NCBI GenBank assembly: GCA_942493385.1
Contig: OW818699.1
Coordinates: 2,356,001-2,420,000, forward strand
Direction: 5' to 3'
From: UBA8389 sp942493385
Lineage (GTDB): Bacteria > Bacteroidota > Bacteroidia > Bacteroidales > UBA1402
Length of the DNA stretch: 64,000 bases
Shown: positions 17,350 through 25,823 of the stretch, piece after piece
Position numbering within the stretch: the first letter of the stretch is position 1
Layout of the letters: every line of letters begins with the position of its first letter
Position numbers and translations under genes: made by a program
The notes under the pieces: model-generated
What the model saw: only the letters and a program-made list of their open reading frames with translations
Told to the model about the DNA's origin: nothing
Databases searched by the model: none

Positions 17350-18660
17350 TTACATATCTGCCATCGAAAGTCCTTTCAATTCGACTTTGTAGGTTGAGAG
17401 TTCTTTATGGATGGTTTTTACTTTTTCTTGTAGAATTGCACGATTTATTTTTTGAGGATTACGTTTTACTTCTGCGATAGTGGCGGTTTTATCTAGTTTA
17501 TTGAGTGCGATCAGATCGATTTCATTTTGACCTTTATTATCCCAATAGTTGCCAATATCGGTGATACGTTCGCTTTCGGCAATTTTCTCACGAAAATATT
17601 TTTCTAAGGTTAAACCACTGTACTGTACGTAGTTTTTCTCTATATACTCCCTCAGCAGGTCGTGTTTGCCCATTTCCAACAACGATTGATTGGGGAAAAT
17701 AAAGCGAAACCAAAATCGCAAATAATTATCGTTAAGGGTCCATCGTGTTTTTCTGCTTTCGGGTTTTGAAAACATGGGTTTATTTTTGGAAATCAAAGAA
17801 TAGGTTTTATCAAGATTTACAAGATAAGCTCCGGTGTTTTTTCCGATGATGGAATCGATCTCTCCTTGAGTGGTTTTTCCCGATGCAATTAACTGGAGTA
17901 TGGAAAAATAGGTGCCATACTCTTTGCCGAACTCTGAAACCAGCAAATCTTTTCCCTCACCGAGAAATGGTGAATCTGGGCGTGTAACAAATTGAAGCAT
18001 CTCATCGACTGTTGTTACACCAGCTTCCATCAAGAGTGTGATGTATTTTGCCACTCCACCGGTGAGCGTATAAAGACAAAGTAAATCTTCTGGTGTAAAG
18101 TTGGGGTTGTAGTCGCCGAGTATCTCTTTGAGAACGCTTACAGAAAAGGGTTTCAAAATTATCTTTGAAGTTAATCGACCAAACAATGGTTCTTTTTTGT
18201 CTTCGAAGAGTTTCATCATCATCGAATAGATGGAACCGCATACGATAAAGTTGATTTTCGCGTCTTCTTTATATTGGTCCCATAGGTTTTGAATATCGCT
18301 GAAAAGGGCAGGATTAACACTTTCAAATTCCTGGAATTCATCAATGATAAGCGTATAGTTTTCTTTTGTGGCGTAAATCATTAATTGCTCAAAAAGATCG
18401 CGGAACTGTGTAATGGTACCGAAGATGCGCAATCCCAACGCTTTTTCTACCTCATTTTGAAATTGGGCACATAAAAGCGCTTCATTTTTACGGGAAACAA
18501 ACAGATAGAGGTATTTTTTTCCTTTAAAGGATTCCAACAATAAGGCTGTTTTTCCGATGCGGCGACGACCAACCATAACGGTGAAACAGGCACTTTTTTT
18601 TGATTGTTCCAGATTGATGTTAATCAACTCCATCTCTGTTTTTCTGTCGTAGAATTTCAT
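17350..18660 (-). CDS. AAA ATPase with DUF234-type C-terminus
   Basis: A 436-residue P-loop ATPase of the archaeal-type family. Walker A is GRRRIGKT (residues 31-38) and Walker B lies in LIIDEFQEF. The C-terminal part has a PD-(D/E)xK-like pattern (NEIDLIAL ... IAEVKR) typical of DUF234. The cellular role of this family is not established. It is one of very few convincing minus-strand genes and is embedded in the polysaccharide operon, so it looks like an inserted cargo gene. The ATG at 18660 is preferred because the upstream extension is encoded by a tandem repeat next to the promoter. Confidence 0.88.
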   Translation of the reverse strand: MKFYDRKTEMELININLEQSKKSACFTVMVGRRRIGKTALLLESFKGKKYLYLFVSRKNEALLCAQFQNEVEKALGLRIFGTITQFRDLFEQLMIYATKENYTLIIDEFQEFESVNPALFSDIQNLWDQYKEDAKINFIVCGSIYSMMMKLFEDKKEPLFGRLTSKIILKPFSVSVLKEILGDYNPNFTPEDLLCLYTLTGGVAKYITLLMEAGVTTVDEMLQFVTRPDSPFLGEGKDLLVSEFGKEYGTYFSILQLIASGKTTQGEIDSIIGKNTGAYLVNLDKTYSLISKNKPMFSKPESRKTRWTLNDNYLRFWFRFIFPNQSLLEMGKHDLLREYIEKNYVQYSGLTLEKYFREKIAESERITDIGNYWDNKGQNEIDLIALNKLDKTATIAEVKRNPQKINRAILQEKVKTIHKELSTYKVELKGLSMADM

Positions 18661-18669
18661 TGCTCGATT

Positions 18670-18699
18670 ATTGTAATGGTGGTTATTGTAATGGTGGTT
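18670..18699 (-). repeat. 15-bp tandem repeat before the DUF234 ATPase gene
   Basis: ATTGTAATGGTGGTT occurs twice in perfect tandem (18670-18684 and 18685-18699). On the coding strand of the ATPase it lies directly between the -7 box and the start codon, so it covers the likely transcription start. It is a candidate operator for autoregulation. The core (AACCACCA on the minus strand) recurs in the orphan repeats at 23654-23700. Confidence 0.75.
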
Positions 18700-18700
18700 A

Positions 18701-18730
18701 CAAAAATACAAATTGATTTTTATATTCAAA
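18701..18730 (-). promoter_or_regulatory. Bacteroidota-type promoter of the DUF234 ATPase gene
   Basis: Read on the minus strand: TTTG, 18 bp spacer, TATTTTTG. This fits the -33/-7 pattern of the phylum's primary sigma factor (TTTG, about 19-21 bp, TAnnTTTG), though the spacer is slightly short. The tandem repeat follows directly. Confidence 0.6.
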
Positions 18731-18773
18731 GATATATCGAATAAATTAGTAGATATATAACAAATAGTGTAGC

Positions 18774-20048
18774 ATGTGGATGGTTGCGGCCTTTATTGGG
18801 AGTGTGTTGGGATTGGTGGTGGCTTGGAAAATGCACGACCGATTCGATCCTGCGAGGTATTTTGCCGGATTCTGGGGACTGCAGATTCTGGTGATCTCGG
18901 CGTTGTTTTATGCAACTTTTGAATTTAACGGACGGGGGCTCACGTATCTAGCTGTGATGGTGCTGCTGTTTTCGGCAGGATCTATATTGGGCAGGGTTTT
19001 GGGTAAAAACGTTATGGAAAAGGCTTCGAATGGGGTCTTTCGTGCTTCATTGGCGCTCCGAATGCTGCAATTCGGTTTATTGATGGCGGTGCTCCATCTG
19101 GTAGAGGGTTTGGTGCAGAACGGCTATTCAATTGGGTCCTTTTTTTCGGGGGATGCGTTGTTGAGACTGAACGATGCGGCTTCGGACAATCGGTATTTGT
19201 CGCCATTACCAGTGAGTTTGTGGTCGCGGGTGACGTTGGTGTTCTTGTATGTGACGCCGCTGTATGGTGGGTATTTGTTGCCGTTGCTGAAGGGTAGGGT
19301 TCGAATTTGGACGTATGTGTCCGTGTTGCCGTCTTTGTTGATGGCCCTGACCTTGTCGGTAAAATCGACGTTTATTACCAGTGTGGCTTTGTTTGGCGTC
19401 GGTATGCTGGTTTCAGCGTTTGCCAACAACAGGGATTTTTTTAAGGTTGGACGGCGAACCGTGCTGAAGGGGCTGGCTGGGAGCGTGCTCTTTTTGGGGC
19501 TGCTTTTTTTGTCGATGGTGCTTCGGACTGGGCAAATGGACAAGGCGTCGGTGCGGGAAACGGGGCAAAAAATGATTGTCTATTCCTGTGGGCATTTGCC
19601 TGCGTTTGATGCTTGGTTTCGGGATCATGTGGGGCATTTGAAGCCGACTTGGGGAGTCAAGACTTTTTACGGCATCAGTAGTCCATTGGGGCTGGCTAAG
19701 CGGGAATCAGGTGTGTTTACGGACTATGTGGTGTTGGGCAAGCCTCAGGCTAAGCCGGTGCCGCATTTGATGGATACGAATGTCTATACGATTTTTCGGT
19801 TTCTGCTCGAGGATTTTGGATTAGTGGGTTCGGCAGTGTTTATTCTTTTGGCTGGATTGTTGTCTGGGTTTTCCTGGATGCAGGTTAAGAAACGGCCGGG
19901 TTCTGTGTTTTTTCAGGTGGTTTTGATGGCACTGTTTTTTACCATCGCTTGGTCGTTTGTGGGTTCGGTTTGGGCGTATACCAGTTATATGCTTACCATG
20001 GTGCTGATGTTGGGGTTGGTTAAAGCCTCTTTTTGGAAAAGTGTATAA
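18774..20048 (+). CDS. Polymerase-like polytopic membrane protein (Wzy candidate)
   Basis: This 424-residue protein has about ten hydrophobic segments spread over its length and a polar loop around residues 255-330. It resembles oligosaccharide repeat-unit polymerases, but no diagnostic motif is visible, so the call rests on topology and on its place between WecA-like and Wzx genes. Codon use is notably G-rich, unlike the AT-rich polymerase at 282. It is read divergently from the ATPase gene to its left. O-antigen ligase or another polytopic envelope protein is the alternative. Confidence 0.6.
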   Translation: MWMVAAFIGSVLGLVVAWKMHDRFDPARYFAGFWGLQILVISALFYATFEFNGRGLTYLAVMVLLFSAGSILGRVLGKNVMEKASNGVFRASLALRMLQFGLLMAVLHLVEGLVQNGYSIGSFFSGDALLRLNDAASDNRYLSPLPVSLWSRVTLVFLYVTPLYGGYLLPLLKGRVRIWTYVSVLPSLLMALTLSVKSTFITSVALFGVGMLVSAFANNRDFFKVGRRTVLKGLAGSVLFLGLLFLSMVLRTGQMDKASVRETGQKMIVYSCGHLPAFDAWFRDHVGHLKPTWGVKTFYGISSPLGLAKRESGVFTDYVVLGKPQAKPVPHLMDTNVYTIFRFLLEDFGLVGSAVFILLAGLLSGFSWMQVKKRPGSVFFQVVLMALFFTIAWSFVGSVWAYTSYMLTMVLMLGLVKASFWKSV

Positions 20049-20112
20049 TTTACTTGTTATTTTTATACGAAAAGTGTATTTTTGAGCCTTTAAAAGTATA
20101 GTAAAAGTGTAA
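20037..20112 (+). repeat. Helically phased AAAAGT repeats before the DUF4143 ATPase gene
   Basis: Copies of AAAAGTGTA or a close variant start at 20037, 20070, 20092 and 20103. The spacings are 33, 22 and 11 bp, all multiples of 11, so the copies lie on nearly the same face of the helix. The third and fourth copies follow the predicted -7 box and cover the likely transcription start. They look like operator sites for a repressor, possibly the ATPase itself. Confidence 0.65.
20054..20084 (+). promoter_or_regulatory. Bacteroidota-type promoter of the DUF4143 ATPase gene
   Basis: TTG at 20054-20056, a 20-bp spacer, and TATTTTTG at 20077-20084 fit the phylum's -33/-7 pattern. Transcription would start near 20091, about 25 bp before the ATG. 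Phased repeats overlap and follow it. Confidence 0.65.
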
Positions 20113-20115
20113 TTT

Positions 20116-21432
20116 ATGCTATTTAGGAAAATTCAGGGGCACATAGAAACGTACTTGAAATCAGGTTCGAACAAGGTTTTGATTATTGATGGTGCGCGGC
20201 AGATTGGGAAAACCTTCATTATTAGACATAATGGGAAAGCACTTTTCCCAAACTATATTGAGGTTAATATGCTGGAAGATGCTTTTGGAGATCGATTGTT
20301 TGAACATGTCAAGTCTGTCGATGATTTTTACTTGCGTCTTAGTACCCTAGCGGGAAACAAGATGAAGGAAAAGAAGGATACGCTTGTCTTTATCGACGAA
20401 ATACAAGCATATCCGCAACTACTGACCTTGTTGAAATTTCTGAAAGATGACGACAAGTACAACTACATAGCCAGCGGTTCATTGCTTGGTGTTACGTTGG
20501 CTAAAACAACGTCTATACCGATGGGTAGTATTGAAGTGAAGCACATGTATCCATTGGATTTCGAAGAATTCCTTATGGCTAATGGTTTTGGAGCTTCAAC
20601 TATCAGGGACTTACGTGAAATGTTCCACAAAGGAGTTAGCCTGGAGGAGCCCCTGCACAACAAGATGATGGAGCTGCTTAAAAAGTATCTGTTGGTAGGT
20701 GGTTTGCCCGATGCGGTCAATTCGTTCCTGAATGATAGCAACATCGTCAAAGTGCGCACCATTCAACAGGAAATCCATAGCTATTATGCGATGGACGCTT
20801 CAAAATACGACACGGAAAATAAATTGAAGATTCGACGTGTATTCGAAATGATTCCGTCAAACTTGGAAAACAAGAAGAAGCGCGTTGTTGTAAAAGAGAT
20901 TGAAAATAAGAAGGGTAAACGGTATTCCGATTATCAGGATGAATTTGACTATCTGATTAGCGCGGGTATTGCGTTGGATGTGAAAGCCATCTCTCAACCG
21001 ACGTTTCCATTGATCGAATCGAGTGGTAAAAACCTGCTTAAGCTCTATCTGAATGATGTAGGCATACTAACTGGTATCCTTTATCGAAACAACATCACTG
21101 CCGTACTTGATGATGTTCGCAGCATCAATCTTGGTACGGTGTATGAATCTGTTGTTGCCCAGGAATTGAAAGCGCACGACTTTAATCTCTATTATTACGA
21201 CCATAAAGCAAATGGTGAGGTAGATTTTCTGATAGATGACTATGATACACTTTCTGTTGTGCCGCTTGAAGTGAAATCGGGTAAGAACTATTCGGAACAT
21301 AGTGCCCTCAACCACTTTCTTGTTACGAAAGCGTATACTATACAAAAGGCTTATGTGTTGTCGAATGAACGAGTTATTAGCCACAAGGGAAAGATTACAT
21401 ACATCCCGATTTATGACATGATGTTTCTGTAG
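20116..21432 (+). CDS. AAA ATPase with DUF4143 C-terminus
   Basis: A 438-residue P-loop ATPase. Walker A lies in DGARQIGKT near residues 25-33 and Walker B in LVFIDEIQAYP near residue 95. The C-terminal third has the DUF4143 character with a PD-(D/E)xK-like pattern (GEVDFLID ... PLEVKSGK). The family is abundant in Bacteroidota but its role is not known. Like the minus-strand ATPase at 17350, it interrupts the polysaccharide gene series and has its own promoter with repeats. It ends 1 bp before the flippase gene, so that gene may be partly driven from the ATPase promoter. Confidence 0.88.
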   Translation: MLFRKIQGHIETYLKSGSNKVLIIDGARQIGKTFIIRHNGKALFPNYIEVNMLEDAFGDRLFEHVKSVDDFYLRLSTLAGNKMKEKKDTLVFIDEIQAYPQLLTLLKFLKDDDKYNYIASGSLLGVTLAKTTSIPMGSIEVKHMYPLDFEEFLMANGFGASTIRDLREMFHKGVSLEEPLHNKMMELLKKYLLVGGLPDAVNSFLNDSNIVKVRTIQQEIHSYYAMDASKYDTENKLKIRRVFEMIPSNLENKKKRVVVKEIENKKGKRYSDYQDEFDYLISAGIALDVKAISQPTFPLIESSGKNLLKLYLNDVGILTGILYRNNITAVLDDVRSINLGTVYESVVAQELKAHDFNLYYYDHKANGEVDFLIDDYDTLSVVPLEVKSGKNYSEHSALNHFLVTKAYTIQKAYVLSNERVISHKGKITYIPIYDMMFL

Positions 21433-21433
21433 T

Positions 21434-22678
21434 ATGGGCAGATTGGGGAAAGACACGATCACAACGCTGATTTCGCAGGCGTTGGTGATGTTGCTGGCTT
21501 TACTGGTGAACAAGTGGCTGAGTGTGTCGTTGGGAGTGGATGGTTTTGGAGAATACAGCATCATTAAGAAAAGCACGCAGGTGCTGTCGTTCGTGATGTT
21601 GGGGGGCATGGGGATAGCGTTGCCGCGTTTTTACGCCATGTATCGGACAAATGGGCGTTTTGATAAAGGCAATGCGACGGTGTTGGCTTCGATTGTGTTG
21701 GTGGCTACCATCAGTTTGCCAGTCTTGTTTATCGGATTTCTTTTGCCAACGACGCTGGGGCCTTTGGTGACGGGGACTTCCGATGTTTCACTTTATCAGT
21801 CGGCTTTGCTCTATGCCTTCAGCATCACGGTGGCATCGTGGTGGTTTGCGTATTATCGTGGAGCAGGGTCATTTATGAAATTTGCTGTCGCACAGGTAGT
21901 TGTGCAAGGCTTAACGACGCTCGTGGCTTTGTGGAACGGCAGTGACCTTTCGTTGATGTTGGATTTGTGGTCGTACGGTACCTTGATACTGGTTGTCTTC
22001 GCCATGGCGATTGGTGCCCGTTCCAAGGATAGGGTGCAATTGACAAAGCATTTGTTTGGGGCTCAGTTCAAGACATTGACCAAATACGGTTTGCCACGCA
22101 TGTTTGGTGATTTCTTCTTGTTTTCGTTTTGGGCGTTTCCGCTGATTTACCTCAACCAACACCTTGACATACGGGCAACCTCGTATTTTTCGGTTGGGCT
22201 TACATTGCTCGGTATGCTGACGCCAGCATTTTCGATGCTGGGCTTGGTGTTGCTTCCTTGGGTGAGTTCGGCTATAGCAGGAGATCGTTTCCATCAAGCT
22301 TCAACGTTGGTTGGCAGGTTGATGTGGGTATTTCCTTTATTGGCTACAGCTGCGGCGTTGGTGGTGAATTGGGGCATGGATTTATTTATTTCGCTGTTTT
22401 TTGACACTGCGTTTTTGCCGGCCGCTTCAGTTTCCAGAATCCTGTTAATTTCGTTGGTGTTCGAATCTGTTTATTTGCTGTTGAGAAATCCCATTGATGC
22501 GGTGAGTACACGTCCCTACAACACGCTGAACATGTTGCTGAGTTTGCTGGTGCTGGTGGGTTTGTTTGTGGTCTGTACGAGCTTAAACGATTTTGCCTAT
22601 GCGTTTCTGGCTGCAACGGTGCTGAAAGCGGCATTGTCGATGATCACCTGGCAACTATGCCGTAAAAATCGGGAGTAG
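21434..22678 (+). CDS. wzx: Wzx-type polysaccharide flippase
   Basis: A 414-residue protein with about twelve hydrophobic segments, and with the N-terminal pattern of the MATE/MOP superfamily (DTITTLISQALVMLLALLVN, then LGVDGFGEYSIIK). Wzx proteins move undecaprenyl-linked repeat units across the inner membrane. It lies 1 bp after the ATPase stop codon. A second, longer flippase is encoded at 31674, so two repeat units may be handled separately. Confidence 0.85.
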   Translation: MGRLGKDTITTLISQALVMLLALLVNKWLSVSLGVDGFGEYSIIKKSTQVLSFVMLGGMGIALPRFYAMYRTNGRFDKGNATVLASIVLVATISLPVLFIGFLLPTTLGPLVTGTSDVSLYQSALLYAFSITVASWWFAYYRGAGSFMKFAVAQVVVQGLTTLVALWNGSDLSLMLDLWSYGTLILVVFAMAIGARSKDRVQLTKHLFGAQFKTLTKYGLPRMFGDFFLFSFWAFPLIYLNQHLDIRATSYFSVGLTLLGMLTPAFSMLGLVLLPWVSSAIAGDRFHQASTLVGRLMWVFPLLATAAALVVNWGMDLFISLFFDTAFLPAASVSRILLISLVFESVYLLLRNPIDAVSTRPYNTLNMLLSLLVLVGLFVVCTSLNDFAYAFLAATVLKAALSMITWQLCRKNRE

Positions 22679-22694
22679 AATTATACGCACTGAA

Positions 22695-22740
22695 TAAAGT
22701 GCAATTTTTAGCATAAAATGCACTTTTAATAGTGCAATGT
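22695..22740. repeat. AGTGCA repeats, 33-bp spacing, without an ATPase gene
   Basis: AGTGCAAT occurs at 22698 and 22731, exactly 33 bp apart, with an inverted copy (TGCACT) at 22719. TGCACT and the last AGTGCA can form a 6-bp stem with a TTTAAT loop. The arrangement recalls the phased repeats before the DUF4143 ATPase gene, and AAAAGTGCATTTTATGC on the minus strand resembles AAAAGTGTATTTTTGAGC there. No ATPase gene adjoins it. Confidence 0.55.
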
Positions 22741-22770
22741 GTGGGCTTTTGGGTTAAACTATTAAGTGTG

Positions 22771-23562
22771 ATGCGAGGACGGATTTATGCGGTTCATTAT
22801 GGGGAAGATACGGAAGTAACCAGGCAATTCGTCAATTCGGTGCAGCGTTTTTTGGGGGCCGAATTGAACTTGGTGATTATCAATAACGACCAAAAAGAGC
22901 TGTTTGAACTTTGGTTGTATCCCCATGTGACGTTTCTGGACACGGAGACGAACTTGGGCTATTTCGGTGGCATTCAGTACGGCATGTCCAAGTTTCCGGT
23001 GGATGGGTTGGATTATGTGGTGCTGTGTAATAACGACATTCTGTTTCACTCAGACGATTTCTTCCATGTGTTAGAAGAAAAATTTAAGGTATGGGACATC
23101 ATCGCTCCGTCAACCTGTACTTTGGACGGTGTGGAACAGAATCCCCACCGTAGCACCAAGCCATCTGTTTGGCGGAAACTTTACAGCCACCTTTTTTTTT
23201 CGAATTATTTGGTGGCATGGTGTTTCAACCAAGCGTATGAATCGAAAAAGAAAAGGCAAGCAAAGACGCCACAAAACGCTGTGGAGAAAGCCATTTTTTC
23301 ACCACATGGAGCATGCATGATCCTGAGTACGAAGTTCTTCAAACTGGGTGGCAGTGTGAACCATCCCGTTTTCCTGTACGGTGAGGAAGATTCCATTGCC
23401 GCACAAGCGTTGCAGCTCGGGCTAAGGGTGGGTTTCGTTCCAGAACTGGAGGTTAGGCATCTGGAAAGTCGGTCAGTAGGCAAGCGCTTTACTCGGGTCA
23501 AATTCGAACAACAAAAAACAGCTTACCGGTACATCCGGAAAATGCATCCTCAACTTTTTTAA
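22771..23562 (+). CDS. Glycosyltransferase family 2 (rhamnosyltransferase-like)
   Basis: A 263-residue GT2-like protein. A glycine-rich NLGYFGGIQYG segment is followed by the acidic motif VVLCNNDILF, and FLYGEEDSIA lies near the C-terminal side. This is the layout of rhamnosyl-type transferases of the WcaA/RfbF group. It should act in the cytoplasm on a lipid-linked acceptor. The ATG at 22771 is chosen; an upstream GTG (22732) would place the start within the AGTGCA repeat region. It ends the GC-rich module before a strong hairpin. Confidence 0.8.
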   Translation: MRGRIYAVHYGEDTEVTRQFVNSVQRFLGAELNLVIINNDQKELFELWLYPHVTFLDTETNLGYFGGIQYGMSKFPVDGLDYVVLCNNDILFHSDDFFHVLEEKFKVWDIIAPSTCTLDGVEQNPHRSTKPSVWRKLYSHLFFSNYLVAWCFNQAYESKKKRQAKTPQNAVEKAIFSPHGACMILSTKFFKLGGSVNHPVFLYGEEDSIAAQALQLGLRVGFVPELEVRHLESRSVGKRFTRVKFEQQKTAYRYIRKMHPQLF

Positions 23563-23595
23563 GAAAGCGCATTTTTTACTCTGATAGATATACTG

Positions 23596-23627
23596 TACTG
23601 AACAAAAAAGGTCTTTTTTGTTCAGTA
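23596..23627. terminator. Perfect hairpin, probable bidirectional terminator
   Basis: TACTGAACAAAAAA and its exact complement TTTTTTGTTCAGTA form a 14-bp stem with a GGTC loop. The arms themselves carry A and T runs, so it could stop transcription on either strand. It lies 33 bp after the GT2 gene. Confidence 0.6.
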
Positions 23628-23653
23628 GGATCCTTGAATAAATTTAAGAACAT

Positions 23654-23700
23654 ACTTTTGTGGTGGTTCTTTTTAGGAATAATTGAACTTTTGTGGTGGT
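23654..23700 (+). repeat. 14-bp direct repeat at 33-bp spacing with a -7-like box
   Basis: ACTTTTGTGGTGGT occurs at 23654-23667 and 23687-23700, exactly 33 bp apart. The first copy overlaps TACTTTTG (23653-23660), a TAnnTTTG-type -7 box; the only TTG upstream is 16 bp away, which is too close to be ideal. The GTGGT core is shared with the repeat before the DUF234 ATPase gene. The array now precedes an aldolase-like gene. Confidence 0.55.
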
Positions 23701-23713
23701 ACTTTTCTGAATA

Positions 23714-24577
23714 ATGATGAATTTTATGAAACAAAATGATGCCGGACTTAGGCCGGAATTGTGTTTGATGTACATCACCAACAAGCCTGGTGTGGCCGAA
23801 ATTGCTGAAAAGAATTCGGTGAATCGGATTTTCATCGATTTGGAAGTTCGGGGGAAGTTGGAAAGGCAAGGAAATGTGGATTCGGTGAAGTCCAACCATT
23901 GTATTGCCGACGTGAGTGCGGTGAAACAGGTGCTGCATCAGGCCCAGTTGCTGGTGCGCGTGAATCCGTTGTTCGAGGGAACGAAAGGGGAAGTGGATGC
24001 CGTTATTGAGCGGGGTGCAGACCTGGTGATGTTGCCCATGTACAAGTCGCTGGACGAGGTAAAACGTTTTGTAGACTTGGTGGCAGGTCGTGCTAAAGTA
24101 ATGTTGCTTTGCGAGACCAACGAGGCAGCTGCCATGGTTTCCGAGACAGCCTCTTTGGATGGTGTGGATGAGATGTTTATTGGGCTGAACGACTTGCATT
24201 TGGCTAGGAATATGAAGTTTATGTTTGAGCTCTTGGCTGACGGAACCGTTGACCAACTATGTGCTAAGATGCATGCAGCTGGCATTCCATACGGATTCGG
24301 AGGCATTGCACAGTTGAACCTTGGCATGTTGCCGGCACATTATGTAATTGCAGAGCATTACCGGCTGGGTTCTAGTATAGCCATATTGTCGCGTAGTTTT
24401 TACGATTCCAACTGCAACGACGACAATGCGTTCGTGGAGCATTTGTTTGCGTATGGGGTCAATGAAATACGCAGTTACGAAAAGGAAATTAAGAAAGAAT
24501 CGGATGCCTTTTTCACGAGCAACCACCTGACAGTGAAACAACGGGTCAATCAGATTGTAACCAATCGTTTGTATTGA
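23714..24577 (+). CDS. HpcH/HpaI-type aldolase (citrate lyase beta-like)
   Basis: A 287-residue predicted TIM-barrel enzyme of the HpcH/HpaI aldolase / citrate lyase beta superfamily. Features include IFIDLEVRGK near residue 35, LLVRVNP near residue 78, and MLLCETNEAA near residue 137, which supply the expected Arg and metal-binding acids. Such enzymes cleave or form C-C bonds with pyruvate-like substrates. It runs directly into a PLP-dependent decarboxylase gene (1-bp overlap), so the two probably serve one small-molecule pathway for the polysaccharide. Start alternatives are the ATGs at 23714, 23717 and 23726. Confidence 0.75.
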   Translation: MMNFMKQNDAGLRPELCLMYITNKPGVAEIAEKNSVNRIFIDLEVRGKLERQGNVDSVKSNHCIADVSAVKQVLHQAQLLVRVNPLFEGTKGEVDAVIERGADLVMLPMYKSLDEVKRFVDLVAGRAKVMLLCETNEAAAMVSETASLDGVDEMFIGLNDLHLARNMKFMFELLADGTVDQLCAKMHAAGIPYGFGGIAQLNLGMLPAHYVIAEHYRLGSSIAILSRSFYDSNCNDDNAFVEHLFAYGVNEIRSYEKEIKKESDAFFTSNHLTVKQRVNQIVTNRLY

Positions 24578-25809
24578 TGGAGCTGAATCGGAGCGAGTTG
24601 GATCGCATTGCCAAACTATACGGTGACACGTGGTATCTGCTGGATACCAAGGTGTTTGATCAGAATTTCATAGACCTTTCGTCGGCCATGTGTTCGGTTT
24701 ATCCCAAATCGAAACTGGCTTATTCGTACAAAACCAATTACATTCCACAGCTGTGCAAGCTGGCCGATGCACTGGGCGGTTATGCTGAGGTGGTTTCGGA
24801 AATGGAGTACAGGCTGGCGCTAACGGTAGGGGTGAAGCCTGAAAGAATTATTTTTAACGGTCCGTACAAGACCGAAGCGGCTTGTGAGGAATTGCTGGTT
24901 TCTGGCGGGCAAGTGAACATTGATGCGGATTACGAGTTGGAGATGATCCTCAAAATTGCGGCGCGAAATGCGGACAAGACCCTGAGGGTGGCCTTGCGTT
25001 GCAATTTTGACATTGGAGACGGAGTTGTGTCGCGTTTTGGCTGGGACAGCGATTCGCCGGAGTTTGCTTCTGCGATAACGACCCTACGTTCGGTCGGGAA
25101 CCTGAATCTCGTAGGCTTTCATTGCCATTTTGCAACACGTAGTTTGAATTCGTTTCGTCAACGCAGCGAGCGCATGCTGAAACTTCTTGAGGAGTGGTTC
25201 GACGAAACACCCGAATATGTAAGTTTAGGGGGTGGATTGTTCGGCCCAATGGAAGATACGTTGGCGAAACAGTTTGAAGTCGAGGTGCCCACGTTTGCGG
25301 ATTATGCGGCCGCCATTGCTTCGGACGTTGCCCGTGCTTATGCACACTTGCCCTTGCGCAGTCAACCGGTTTTGTTTTTGGAACCAGGTAGTGCGCTGGT
25401 GGCCAATGCGATGAGTTATTTTACTAAAGTAATTAATATCAAGAATATACGTGGTAAGGATATTGCCACAGTAGCCGGCAGTGTGTTCAACATCAATGCC
25501 CGTTCCAGAAATGTGAATCCTCCCATTCGAGTGGTTTCGGCCGGTGGCGAAACGCGGGACTACGATGATTTGGATGTGGGAGGATATACCTGCATTGAGA
25601 CGGATCTTTTGTACCGGCACTACCATAGTTCGTTGGGCGTGGGCGATTATTTGATTTTTGGGAATGTGGGATCGTATTCCATTTCGTTCAAGCCGCCGTT
25701 TATTCTGCCCAATGTGCCGGTTTTGGAACTTCAGAATGGTGAGGTTAAGTTGATTAAGCGGCAGGAAGTGAGCGAGGATATTTTCGGCACCTACCTTTTG
25801 GATGCCTAG
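24577..25809 (+). CDS. Fold-type III PLP decarboxylase (LysA/Y4yA-like)
   Basis: A 410-residue alanine racemase-fold enzyme. The PLP lysine is in AYSYKTNY near residue 52. A glycine-rich phosphate loop lies in SLGGGLFGP, and the CIETD segment near the C-terminus matches the C-x2-D-type active-site motif of diaminopimelate/ornithine decarboxylases. It should decarboxylate (or epimerise) a D- or meso-amino acid. ATG at 24577 overlaps the upstream TGA. Its location between an aldolase and a sugar transferase rather than lysine genes suggests a specialised role. The substrate is unknown. Confidence 0.8.
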   Translation: MELNRSELDRIAKLYGDTWYLLDTKVFDQNFIDLSSAMCSVYPKSKLAYSYKTNYIPQLCKLADALGGYAEVVSEMEYRLALTVGVKPERIIFNGPYKTEAACEELLVSGGQVNIDADYELEMILKIAARNADKTLRVALRCNFDIGDGVVSRFGWDSDSPEFASAITTLRSVGNLNLVGFHCHFATRSLNSFRQRSERMLKLLEEWFDETPEYVSLGGGLFGPMEDTLAKQFEVEVPTFADYAAAIASDVARAYAHLPLRSQPVLFLEPGSALVANAMSYFTKVINIKNIRGKDIATVAGSVFNINARSRNVNPPIRVVSAGGETRDYDDLDVGGYTCIETDLLYRHYHSSLGVGDYLIFGNVGSYSISFKPPFILPNVPVLELQNGEVKLIKRQEVSEDIFGTYLLDA

Positions 25810-25823
25810 TTTGGGATTGAAGG

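Noticed and set aside
23576..24256. Minus-strand open frame of 226 codons opposite the aldolase gene
   Set aside because: Composition rich in His/Gln/Lys with no recognisable motif; it also runs through the hairpin and direct repeats.
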